64,000 nucleotides of DNA, from assembly GCA_002633025.1 (NCBI GenBank), contig NMRB01000530.1, forward strand, positions 137,744 through 201,743. Direction: 5' to 3'. Shown in pieces: positions 17,324 through 26,776 of this stretch. The stretch comes from Notospermus geniculatus. Taxonomy: Eukaryota > Nemertea > Pilidiophora > Heteronemertea > Lineidae. Every line of letters starts with the position of its first letter. Positions within the stretch are counted from its first letter, which is position 1. The notes beneath the pieces were generated by a model, which was given only the letters and a program-made list of their open reading frames with translations, was not told where the DNA came from and ran no database searches. Made by a program: the position numbers and the translations under genes.

Positions 17324-18280
17324 CTAGTGTTGTAAACTCGCAAGTTGTTGATTGCTTATATTTACCTGTGCATCAGAGACAATAAAGATATGCATTTTAT
17401 AAGGCCCTTTGCCAGATGTTTTTGTTATAGCTAATTGTATACCATCTTTTGTGTTTTGTAGTTTTTGCCCAGAACCATGTAAAGTATTATCTTCAGTGGT
17501 TCTTAAATCAATCCATAAACCATAATGATTTTTATCACCATAATATTTTTCTAAGGTCATATAACAGTCATCTGTGTTTTTAGCGTCCTCACTCATAAAG
17601 TGTTTCTTAATTTCTATCCATTGGTCTAAAGTTCTCATTCCCACAGGAAATACTTTATTTGCTATACCTTCTATTGTAATCTTAACATTAGTTATACCAG
17701 GGTTTTCAAATTTCTCAGAATCTCTTGTGCCATCTGTATAATCTGTGATAAATAAAAGTAAAACGCCTTTTATTGATCTTCTAGGGAAATTGATATTTTC
17801 ATTGATCAAAGTATCTGCTGATGAAACATGAACAGTTTTAAAGTGATCAACCCAATCGTAAAGAATCGAAAATCCCGCGTTATAATTAGCACTTAATTGA
17901 TTAGCTAATGTTTCATTTGTTACTGTGTCATATTCTAAAGAAATATTTCTTAACTCGTAATTCATATTTGCTGTTGTACCAGTAACAATTATATCTTCTT
18001 TAGGCGCTAAAGTTATTTCAAAGATAATATCTTCTTTTATCGGAAATTTATACAATGGTGCATGAGTTGATAATAATTCAAAATCTAAAGGTATCATATA
18101 TTTCTTATCAAACACAGTTTTAAGTGTTTTTTGTGCAGTTGTTTCACCTTGAACACTTCCTTCTGCAACTCCTGATCTTAGTTGCCTTAATTGTTTAGCT
18201 TGAATTCCTTGAAATACTAAATTACTTCTTTCTTTTTCACTCAACCATAGATCTTTGAAATTTACCACGACGATCTTCAT
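17324..18280 (-). CDS. Putative major capsid protein (double jelly-roll family, element-specific clade)
   Basis: The frame codes about 318 residues from an ATG at 18280 (an earlier in-frame ATG exists at 18352). Conserved-looking blocks are KYMIPLDFELLSTHAPLYKFP, YELRNISLEYDTVTNETLA, RSIKGVLLLFI, ITNVKITIEGIANKVFP, YGLWIDLRTTEDNTLHGSG and GPYKMHIFIVSDAQVNI. It is all-beta in character, as expected for jelly-roll capsid proteins. Members I recall sit in cnidarian loci with protein-primed polymerases; the capsid assignment is therefore inference from family and context. Genuine start unclear: homologous sequence appears to begin near VNFKDLWLSEKER, and its 5' end overlaps the penton fragment in another frame, implying a deletion or frameshift. 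Confidence 0.55.
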   Translation of the reverse strand: MKIVVVNFKDLWLSEKERSNLVFQGIQAKQLRQLRSGVAEGSVQGETTAQKTLKTVFDKKYMIPLDFELLSTHAPLYKFPIKEDIIFEITLAPKEDIIVTGTTANMNYELRNISLEYDTVTNETLANQLSANYNAGFSILYDWVDHFKTVHVSSADTLINENINFPRRSIKGVLLLFITDYTDGTRDSEKFENPGITNVKITIEGIANKVFPVGMRTLDQWIEIKKHFMSEDAKNTDDCYMTLEKYYGDKNHYGLWIDLRTTEDNTLHGSGQKLQNTKDGIQLAITKTSGKGPYKMHIFIVSDAQVNISNQQLASLQH

Positions 18281-18458
18281 AAATAACAAATCTAGTATTA
18301 TTTCGTTCAGTTGAAATATTGTAAAATGTACAAGGTATTCCTGCATAAACAAGTTTGATACTTTCTACATTATTTACTTCCTCATCTAATTGAATTGTTA
18401 AATCATTTGCTTCTTGATCAGGATAATCTTTTGAATCTATCATTAGTAATTTACTCAT
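18237..18458 (-). pseudogene. Penton/minor capsid-like protein, N-terminal fragment
   Basis: The 73-residue ORF begins MSKLLMIDSKDYPDQEAN, then LTIQLDEEVNNVESIKLVYAGIPCTFYNI. This is the pattern of an S/D-rich strand followed by Phi-x-L...V..I.L..A.IPNTFYNI, seen at the start of small jelly-roll (penton or minor capsid) proteins of such viruses. It is far shorter than the usual about 200 residues, and its end overlaps the capsid frame. A deletion fusing penton N-terminus to capsid is the simplest reading. It is the rightmost viral gene; past 18480 I see only host-type repeats. Confidence 0.5.
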
Positions 18459-19775
18459 TCATAGTGGTAAAAATCAATAACAGATTAGTGAGTAGTAATA
18501 GGAAACTGAAGGGATCTAGATAGAAAGTGAAAAGATTTGCAGCCCTTGTGTATTGATATTTTTTATACCAAAATCACGGGCATGTAACTTAGATCTTTTC
18601 TACCCGCATCCGCCTCCTATTCCGCGCCCGCAAACGTCTCGTGGAAAAGCAGCCTAACTCCTAGGATTCTAAGTCCTACGGACCCTAACTGTTAGGAATC
18701 TTACCCATAAATGACCATTGGCATCTCAGGGCCAATCTCGTAAAATCTGTACGACGGCATGTTCCACGCTAGAAATAGGTTATGTAATCCTTGGAGATTT
18801 AAATGCCTCTGCACCTTGCACAAGTGTACCAAGACCTTGTTGGGAAACCACATTTCACTGCGCTGCATTAATCTGTCTGGCTTACAGAATGAAAAAACAT
18901 GCTCAAAATGTCCCACCCGTGACATTTCCAACCCATGTTAACCTAGAAAAGTGCGAAAAAAGAACAAGAAAGCAGGGTTTGATTTTAACTTCTTGCCAGT
19001 TTTTAGATACACTGGTGTCCTCTCTTGCACAATATGAAAAAGAATTTTGGATATGTGTCCACTTCTGACTGCTAATCAAATAAAGGTCAATGTTCCAAAA
19101 ATCTGTCCAAAATCTGTCCCACCCGTTACGCTCAATTTTTCTCCATGAAAGAGGAGAGACTCCTGCCCAACCATAATATCATTGGAGTCACTGAGAACTC
19201 TACTAAGTATTTCAATGCAAGTTAGTGGGCTAAAGCAAGCAGGTGAACTGGGGAGGCGCCAAATGTGACTGAAATCTGTGAAGGTAAAATGCATTGTCCC
19301 ACCCGTGACAGTCAATTTTCTCCTAAGATAGGTATTAGATGGAGGAAATTCATAGTGCAGTGGGTTTGGCAGTCACCACCCTACAGATATATGGCAGAAA
19401 CTTCGACCCGTGGATAAAGGTATTCTGCTACGGGAACAAAATATGGCCCGTTGTCCCACCCGTGACAAGTCACACCCGTGACTCCTAAATTACAAATTGC
19501 CACTGCTTCTACATTTGACTTGTAATTTTCAGAGAGAGCTGATAAATGGTTTGTTACCATTATACTTTACACCTTGGAAAGCTGCTTAGCACATCACATG
19601 TGATGCATCACTCTTAATTCGTAATTTTTACTCTCAATTTTGACCATATTTTAGGGGCTTATATATTGATGTAAAAAATGTATTGCATCACTGTACTTTA
19701 TTGACAGCTTTGGAAAAGTCTTCAGCGATCCAACTTAGGTAGTTGTAATACTCTGTTGCCCCCCCCCAAAAGTGC

Positions 19776-19803
19776 CTGAGGAAGACCCAGATTGGGGTCG
19801 AAA
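19776..19803 (+). other. CTGAGGA-hairpin-GAAA motif (Penelope/DIRS-type tail signature; ribozyme-like core)
   Basis: CTGAGGA is followed by A, a 5-bp stem GACCC/GGGTC with a 6-base loop, then GAAA. This order matches the hammerhead core CUGANGA-stem II-GAAA apart from one extra A. Related hairpins occur twice in the palindrome at 47031-47205. Whether helices I and III exist is not evident. Confidence 0.3.
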
Positions 19804-20248
19804 ATTTGCAAAATTCAGAGACGACTTTTGCGTTATATCATTTTATGCGTCGATCTTTGTGCCTTACTTTGGATACTCTGTAACCTCCCAGTATAAAGGT
19901 ACTGAGGGAAGAGCTTCCAACTTGGACCACCCTTGGTGTTCTGTTTTGCCTTTTTTTATTTTCTTTTTCTAGTGACCTGTGATAATTTGTCGACGTGTAC
20001 ATTTCATTTTTGTCATTTGTTCAGTTAGGGGTCGTTTGGAAACTTTTGACCCCCCTCACCCCTGTACGCATGGCATACACATCTATCAAGACCCCCCTCC
20101 CCCACGCTATACGGCATACGCAAAATATGTGAAATGACAATGCATGACAGGGCTCCACCTAGCATTAGCGTTTGCAGCAATTTGCTACACTTTTGTTCTC
20201 AATTGGCTCCTAAAAAATGGCATTTACGAGAATTTTCTTGAAAATCAC

Positions 20249-20835
20249 NNNNNNNNNNNNNNNNNNNNNNNNNNNNNNNNNNNNNNNNNNNNNNNNNNNN
20301 NNNNNNNNNNNNNNNNNNNNNNNNNNNNNNNNNNNNNNNNNNNNNNNNNNNNNNNNNNNNNNNNNNNNNNNNNNNNNNNNNNNNNNNNNNNNNNNNNNNN
20401 NNNNNNNNNNNNNNNNNNNNNNNNNNNNNNNNNNNNNNNNNNNNNNNNNNNNNNNNNNNNNNNNNNNNNNNNNNNNNNNNNNNNNNNNNNNNNNNNNNNN
20501 NNNNNNNNNNNNNNNNNNNNNNNNNNNNNNNNNNNNNNNNNNNNNNNNNNNNNNNNNNNNNNNNNNNNNNNNNNNNNNNNNNNNNNNNNNNNNNNNNNNN
20601 NNNNNNNNNNNNNNNNNNNNNNNNNNNNNNNNNNNNNNNNNNNNNNNNNNNNNNNNNNNNNNNNNNNNNNNNNNNNNNNNNNNNNNNNNNNNNNNNNNNN
20701 NNNNNNNNNNNNNNNNNNNNNNNNNNNNNNNNNNNNNNNNNNNNNNNNNNNNNNNNNNNNNNNNNNNNNNNNNNNNNNNNNNNNNNNNNNNNNNNNNNNN
20801 NNNNNNNNNNNNNNNNNNNNNNNNNNNNNNNNNNN
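20249..20835. other. Assembly gap (587 N)
   Basis: Run of N. Reading frames crossing it are meaningless. Confidence 1.
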
Positions 20836-21298
20836 TAGTCTTACAGGGAAAGTTCCACACGCAAACGAATGGAAATGTCCCACCCGTGACACTATAAAAC
20901 GGTACTGCCAAAATCAGAAGAAGTTTGTGTCCTCAATTTACCTACCAATGCATGGGCTAGGTCCTCATGAGTATTGACCACCAAGCAATAAAAAGATTGA
21001 TTCCTTTTAATTACCAATTAAAGTGAAAAAGGTATTTGTCACGGGTGGGACAGAATTCTCACAGTGGCTTTCGGAAACTGCGCTGTAACAACTAATTCTT
21101 GAGGAAATCAGCTAAACGATATATGGTGCAACAAACTAGGGACATGTGTCCTTCACTTGACTGGAGGCAGAGCTCAGTTCGTTTGCACCGTTCGACCCTG
21201 AATTTTGCCTCCTCCGTCGTACAGATTTTACGAGATTGGCCCCTCAGCAGAATAGGAAACATCACTGTCTTATTACTTTTGAACAAGACTGTACGTCC

Positions 21299-21570
21299 TG
21301 ACGTTACATACATTGGTGAACCTGGCAGACCACTGGCGATACGCATCGGAGAACACAAGAAGAACGAAAAATCAGCTGTTCAGGAACATTTATCGGAAAA
21401 CCCTGTAGGCCTACATCAGATTGAGTGAGAAAAACTGAAATTGAACAAAAACAGGAAAATGACATCAAAAGGAAATTCAATGAAGCAATACAATTCAACC
21501 GTCACAAACCAAAAATCAATAGGGATAATGTATTTTACATACCAAGTGCTTACGACTCACTCACTAATTA
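21299..21570 (+). pseudogene. Penelope-like retroelement GIY-YIG endonuclease remnant
   Basis: One frame reads VTYIGEPGRPLAIRIGEHKK then SAVQEHL; after a stop at about 21428 another frame gives IKRKFNEAIQFNRHKPKINRD and FYIPSAYDSL. These are the YIGE.GR...R..EH core and the K..EAI.....NRD tail of GIY-YIG endonucleases attached to Penelope-like reverse transcriptases. It is degenerate (one frameshift or stop), with no reverse transcriptase upstream. Confidence 0.65.
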
Positions 21571-22119
21571 GCAACTAATTACAATATTTTACTTGTGTGT
21601 GTGCTTTGACAGTCATTCTACACGTGATCATGAACGGGGATATACAGGAAGTTCACAGTTTATTGGTATTTGGTGGAATGTTCTAAGTCCAAAAACTAGG
21701 CCCACAAAAGGAAGGCTTGTATGAATAGTTTTAAAGTCAGATCACTTTCGTGGCAAGTTCTCAGCCAAGTGCACTATGGATTAACTTTGGGAAGAATCAA
21801 TTGTAATAGACCCCTACTGATAATTTCACAAATGCCGGCCAGGGGTAATTCATGGTTGATCTTGAGGACGTGGCATCAAAGAACCAAATAGCCGTGGTTA
21901 CACTACACGTACATAGAAATTCCCGGGCTTTTTGACACCCGGGTCTTGCCCGGCTCTGAAAAATTCCTCCTGAGGCCCGGTACCCGTCAACACTATAGTC
22001 CGACTCAACCTAGAGGTAACATCAAAGGAATTTGAGTTATGCGAGTTATGGGAAATGTGACATGAACTACTGTGGTTTCTTAATAGACCCAAATAATCCA
22101 AGTGGAGAGGGTCTCTGAA

Positions 22120-22260
22120 GGCGGTGACAGACTGGTCCGTATACGGTCCGTATACAGCATGATTTCTTTTGTTGTAGGCGCACCCAAGTGCATAGAGGTG
22201 TGAAAGAACAATACAAAACGCATCGCTTTCGGACCGTATACGGACCAGTCTGTCACCACC
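22120..22260. repeat. Hairpin MITE (GGTGACAGACTGGTCCGTATACGG ends, abbreviated)
   Basis: The terminal 24-26 bases are inverted copies of each other, with a 90-base centre. Typical compact MITE. Confidence 0.75.
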
Positions 22261-22263
22261 TTA

Positions 22264-22397
22264 AGGCTGGGTTTACATCGGATGACACGCGACACGAACA
22301 CGAAGGCGAACAATGGCTTCACAAAGGATTCATCCCCATGAAACCTTTGTTCGCCTGCGTGTTCGTGTCGCGTGTCATCCGATGTAAACCCAGCCTA
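22264..22397. repeat. Hairpin MITE with AGGCTGGGTTTACATCGG ends
   Basis: The two halves are long inverted repeats (GGCTGGGTTTACATCGGATG outer ends, TGTCGCGTG inner). Immediately follows the previous hairpin. Confidence 0.8.
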
Positions 22398-22836
22398 ATA
22401 GCCATTGAATGCAGAGTGTTCTAAACCACAAGGCCTTGCATTTCACTTGTGGTCAATGAATGGTCTATTTCACATTCCAAACATTCCTTTGATGTTACCT
22501 CTAGGTTGAGTCAGACTATACTCACATTTTGTGACGGGGACCCAAATTAAGCCCTCCAAAACCCGTTCGAGCTCGGAGGGGATTATTACACCGCGTTTTA
22601 ACAGGTGTGGACAGAAAAAACCTGGGTTTGACACGGGTTTTTTATGTAGTGTAACAAGGGCTAATGACTGAGTCCAAACCACAAAATGTGATGCACTTGG
22701 AAACCATGAATTATACCCCTCACCGGCCTTTGTGAAATTGATCAGTAGGGGTCTATTACAATTGGTCATCCCAAAATCAATCCATAGTGCACTTGCCACG
22801 AAAGTGATCTGACTTTGATACCATTCTATGACACCT

Positions 22837-23395
22837 GGCCCGGTATTCATAAAACTACTTAAGTCTAAGTATGACACTTATCTTTTGTTCAACACAAAAG
22901 ATAGGTATCACACTTTAGACTTAAGTAGTTTTATGAATACGGGGCCTGGGTCCATATTCATAAAGCTACTTAAGTCTAAGTGTGACACTTATCCTTTGTT
23001 CAACACAAAAGATAAGTATCGCACTTTGACTTAAGTCTGTTTATGAATATGGACCCTGGCCTCTTGTGGGCCTAGCATTTGGACTTAGAAAATTTCCAGG
23101 GAAGACCTGGCCCGGTATTCATAAAGCTACTTAAGTCAAAGTATGACACTTATCTTTTGTGTTAAACAAAGGATAAGTGTCACACTTAGACTTAAGTAGT
23201 TTTATGAATACGGGGCCAGGGGCCTGATTCACAAAGCACACTTAGGCGTAAGTGTGCTTTGTGAATCAGGCCCCTGGGCCCGTATTCTAGAAGCCTCCTT
23301 AACTCTCAGGTCCACTTTAATATTTTGTATTCTGCCCTGCAAACAATAGCTAAAGGTAAACCTTAGAGTTAAGGAAGCTTCTAGAATACGGGCCC
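22837..23395. repeat. Row of five hairpin MITEs (GGCCCGGTATTCATAAA-type ends)
   Basis: Hairpins at 22837-22946, 22949-23055 and 23109-23217 share arms with ACTTAAGTCTAAG and ACACTTATC and differ in outer bases. 23219-23274 is a short hairpin with GGGGCCTGATTCACAAAGC ends. 23276-23395 has GGGCCCGTATTCTAGAAGC ends. They sit back to back with at most about 50 bases between, breaking the right arm of the larger foldback. Confidence 0.85.
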
Positions 23396-23435
23396 AACTG
23401 TGAACTTCCTGTACTTTGGAACATTTGTGCTGAAA

Positions 23436-23622
23436 TGGGGCTGTTCGTTTTCGTCACTTGTGGAATCTGAGTTGTGATTCTTGGGAAAACGGAATTACAG
23501 GGATTTGTTGTGCTGTGCAGAATAATCGCTGCAATTTGCAGCTTCATACATGTAGCTTTCTCCATTTTCTCAAGGATCACAACTCAGATTCCTCAATTGA
23601 CGAAAACGAACAGCCCCTTTGT
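23436..23622. repeat. Inverted repeat with GGGGCTGTTCGTTTTCGTCA ends
   Basis: Left arm at 23436-23485 is repeated inverted at 23572-23622, both containing AATCTGAGTTGTGATTCTTG or its complement. A related half-copy lies at about 58695-58742. Confidence 0.7.
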
Positions 23623-23629
23623 GCTGAAA

Positions 23630-24278
23630 AAACAAAAACTGTTCAAGGAGTACCAAAAAGAACTTCCAATGTCTAAAGCCCTTCACAATGCCTCTGAAAG
23701 AACTCAATGCATTCGCTGTGCAATGTACATGCACGCGCGTACATACGCACATTTTGCGTCCTCAGTTGCGAATATCTACGTCGGCGTGTGCTACTTTTCG
23801 TACACACAAGCCCATTTCAGTCATGAAATCGTTCATTTTCGTTGACTACAAAGTTCTATTTATCTCATTCTCGTAGGCTAGATCTTCGGTAGGCTACTTA
23901 ACTACACTTCTGCTACGTAAGATACAATTTCCTCCGCACGGTGACGCCTGGCTTACACCTTTGCCCCCAAGCTACCTCATCACCCTGCGCTTTAGCGCAG
24001 GTCATATTTATAACGCTTAAAACCACTTTTATTTTCGTCAAATTAACTTGATAACTTAAAAAATATCTATTCTAAAAAGAATATTGATCAGAACCAATAT
24101 ATTTTGCAATTTATCGCGTTCTAAATAGCGCACTACATTGCGGCGTAAACCAGTCAGTAACCAATCAGAATGTTCCGACTTTGAGTGACGTGTGGCGTTT
24201 GTAAACAATAGCACGTGGGTTTGTTGTGTCAAATTCAAAATGGATGTCATCGATGTTCGTGAAGGAAGCCGTCCACAA
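23630..24278. other. No gene or clear repeat recognised
   Basis: Short open frames only; no motif or splice pattern that I can support. Confidence 0.4.
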
Positions 24279-25840
24279 TACAGGGTGGTCCAAAAAAAAT
24301 GGACAAGCATACTTCCACTTCCCAGACCCCAAAACTACTGATGGCATTGGATGGAGAATCTTTCTAGAAGAAAAAGGACACCCTACTTTGTAAAGCAAGG
24401 TCGAGACCCTTGGTGAATTGTTCCACACAGAACAATTAAGAGCTTACACTACAGCGCAGCCTTGTTACTGACAAAATGAATATCCTGTGGAAAGAGGAAA
24501 CAAAAATGAAGAACAGGTACAGTCTTGTTCGTATTAATATCAACACTGAATATCTCAAATATCTCATAAACCACCAAACCAATTTAAATGCAGTTTTCTG
24601 CATAAAGTCAGAAATCTTGTTGACTACAACTGGACATCAATGTTTTTGCACAAGATTCACTTCTTCATTGCGTAATCTGTCATTGAAAAAAGGTCCAAAA
24701 AAAAACTTTTTTGTTTCTGGATTTTTCACCAAACTTCCTTGGCTAGAATGAAGTTATGACAAAATAAAGGTGATTTAGCAAGTTACTGTCAAAATACGTT
24801 GTTTAGTTTTTGAGAAATTGACGTTTTTGTAAAGCTGTATCAACACCACTTGTGTTCCACTACCAACAACTTATGAGACGGCCCCTACATAATAATGCAA
24901 ACCATACACCATGCATGGGTCACTGTATAGGCAGAGATAAATGTTGTGACCAGTACTGGTTATTCATGACATTGTATTGCAAAAAGTAACAGGCATTGAG
25001 AAAGAACTTAGTAGCCTTTGTCATCTTTGTTTGAAGTTAACCAGTGCATGAATTGGTCACTAAAGCCTCCACACACTTGAAAAATTATTATGTAACACTT
25101 TTGCCACATAGGACTCAGCGCTGTTCTATAGATCTATGGATTTTGTATGCACTGACGGCCTACACAAGGGACATGAAGTATGGTTTGCATTATTATGTAG
25201 GGACCGTCTCATAAGTTGTTGGCAGTGGAAGACAAGTGGTGTTGACATAGCTTTACAAAAACGTCAATTTTTCAAAAACTAAATGGCCGATTTTGACAGT
25301 AACTTGCTAAATCGCCTTTATTTTGGCATAACTTCATTCTAGCAAAGGAATTTTGGTGAAAAATCCAGAAACAAAAAAGTTTTTTTTGGGACCTTTTTTC
25401 AACGACAGATTACGCAATGAAGAAGTGAATCTTGTGCAAAAACACTGATGCCCAGTTGTAGTCAACAAGATTTCTGACTTTATGCAGAAAACCGCATTTA
25501 AATTGGTTTGATGGTTTATGGGATATTTGAGGTATAAGGTGTTGATATTAATACGAACAAGACTGTACATGTAGAACATGAAAACCAAACTTTGGCATTG
25601 TTGCATAACAACTAATGCCCTTTATCATTCATGCTGAATTCGCTGTTCAAGGGTAAGTTAGTTATTAAGGACCACTGACTTTGCTTCACAAAAATGGCTC
25701 TGGAGATAAAACTATTGGACCGAATTGAGATATCTCGGTCTTATTTTTCTTCTAGGAAGATTATCTATCCATTCATACCAGTGGTTTGAGACTGAGGGTG
25801 GCGGAAGTATGCTTGTCCATTTTTTTTGGACCACCCTGTA
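24279..25840. mobile_element. Mariner-derived foldback element (CAGGGTGGTCC ends, TA target)
   Basis: Ends are TACAGGGTGGTCCAAAAA at 24279 and its complement at 25840, with TA at each border as in Tc1/mariner insertions. Internal arms of about 400 bp (about 24505-24910 and 25190-25610) are inverted copies, each with a spurious open frame. No transposase is visible. The centre (24910-25190) is unique. Confidence 0.8.
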
Positions 25841-26385
25841 TACACTGTTGGCTATAGGAAATGTAGCCTATTATTTATCACCTTCTGCCATCTGACGTGC
25901 ACTTTGGCCCATGAAAAGTACTGAATGTCGTGCAACAGCAACAAAACACTTAAATGTGATTTTTTCACGCGAGTCGAGGGTTCCATGGACGCGGCCATCT
26001 TGGATGACATCACTCGTTAATAGTTCCACGCTGCGGAATAATTTAGCTTGGTGGCAAAGGTGTAAGCCAGAGCATCGCGGAGGCGTCACCTGGTGGAGGA
26101 AATTGCGTAAGATAATGTTACTTCAAATGTTTTAAAGTCGTAAGATTTGCTCATGTTCAATGGATATTTATTCATAACATGTCTGTTGAAAACGATACAG
26201 TGTTCATTTGTTTCTCTTTTGCACCGATTCCGGCAGGGCCGTGGCACGCCGAAGACAGATTATCTCATTCAGAGCCTCCTCCACAGTTAGCTTTAGCCCT
26301 ACGACACAGGCTTATGCTGTCAGTGTCCCTGCACCGGATGGCAGGGGTTGCATGCTGCTGAAAATTGTAAAGGGAGCCTTGCATC

Positions 26386-26709
26386 TTGTCCTGGCTGTCA
26401 CGTGAGGCTGTTTTCAAGAAGTGTAACTTGACTACCAATTGTGCGGCTAAGATGCCTGGAAATGACTCGTTTACCATAGCGTATTTTGAGAAGGTTGTCT
26501 CTAACTGGGCCATTCTGGAACCGGAAATCGCACACGAAAGTGTCACTTCATTACTGGCATGTGCGATTCTGTGTCGTGATGCCTGTGTCACCATCGCGGT
26601 TTTTGTCAACGATGCGTCGTTGGCCTGTCAGGAAAAACAGAAAAAGGCGACCTGCATGGAAAAGAACGAGTTTTTTAATTATCCTGGTGCCACGATGTAC
26701 CAGAAGAAG
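26386..26709 (+). CDS. PAN/apple-like domain exon (host gene, partial)
   Basis: The frame reads AILEPEIAHESVTSLLACAILC, RDACVTIAVFVNDASLACQEK and ATCMEKNEFFNYPGATMYQKK, then meets a splice donor (AAG followed by GTACGG at 26710). The cysteine pattern C...C....C........C......C and the ending MYQ/MFQ match the two exons at 31365-31646 and 41531-41794, so this is one of three related exons. PAN/apple domains bind protein or carbohydrate in secreted proteins. The start of the exon is uncertain (somewhere 26386-26460), and no following exon was recognised nearby because a transposable element occupies 26777-28426. Assignment to PAN is by pattern only. Confidence 0.45.
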
Positions 26710-26776
26710 GTACGGTACGTTTTTGGACAAGGTAGGCCTATTAGGTAACAGAGATCACCTTCGGTGTTCATGAGAG

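Larger units (their letters stand above)
18480..21060. repeat. Region with a dispersed GTCCCACCCGTGAC motif array
   Basis: No gene is seen. The motif GTCCCACCCGTGACA or near matches occurs in direct orientation at about 18910, 19116, 19296, 19453 (with a partial second at 19471) and 20877, and inverted at about 21037. An N gap (20249-20835) hides part of the array. Spacing is irregular (about 160-200 bp), so this is not a simple satellite. It resembles subterminal transposase-binding repeats of a DNA transposon. Confidence 0.6.
21643..23420. mobile_element. Large imperfect foldback (about 1.8 kb) with smaller hairpins nested in it
   Basis: Left arm sequence around 21643-21880 (CAGGAAGTTCACAG, GGACTTAGA complement, GTGCACTATGGATT, AATAGACCCCTACTGAT) recurs inverted around 22660-22830, 23056-23108 and 23396-23415. 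The right arm has been cut into pieces by hairpin insertions. Nothing coding. The inner part contains CCCGGG-rich arms at 21920 and 22610 and two MITE hairpins. Confidence 0.65.

Noticed and set aside
20144-20977. Open frames across the large N run on both strands
   Set aside because: Frames through unknown bases carry no information; the flanks are non-coding repeats.
21600-23420. Possible CRISPR-like repeat array
   Set aside because: Units are self-complementary hairpin MITEs of unequal length without regular spacers, in a eukaryotic context.
24476-25606. Two similar 90-codon ORFs on opposite strands
   Set aside because: They are the two arms of the mariner-derived foldback, not genes.
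26265-26609. 114-codon minus-strand ORF overlapping the PAN-like exon
   Set aside because: It is the antisense shadow of the plus-strand exon, which has the conserved cysteines and a splice donor.
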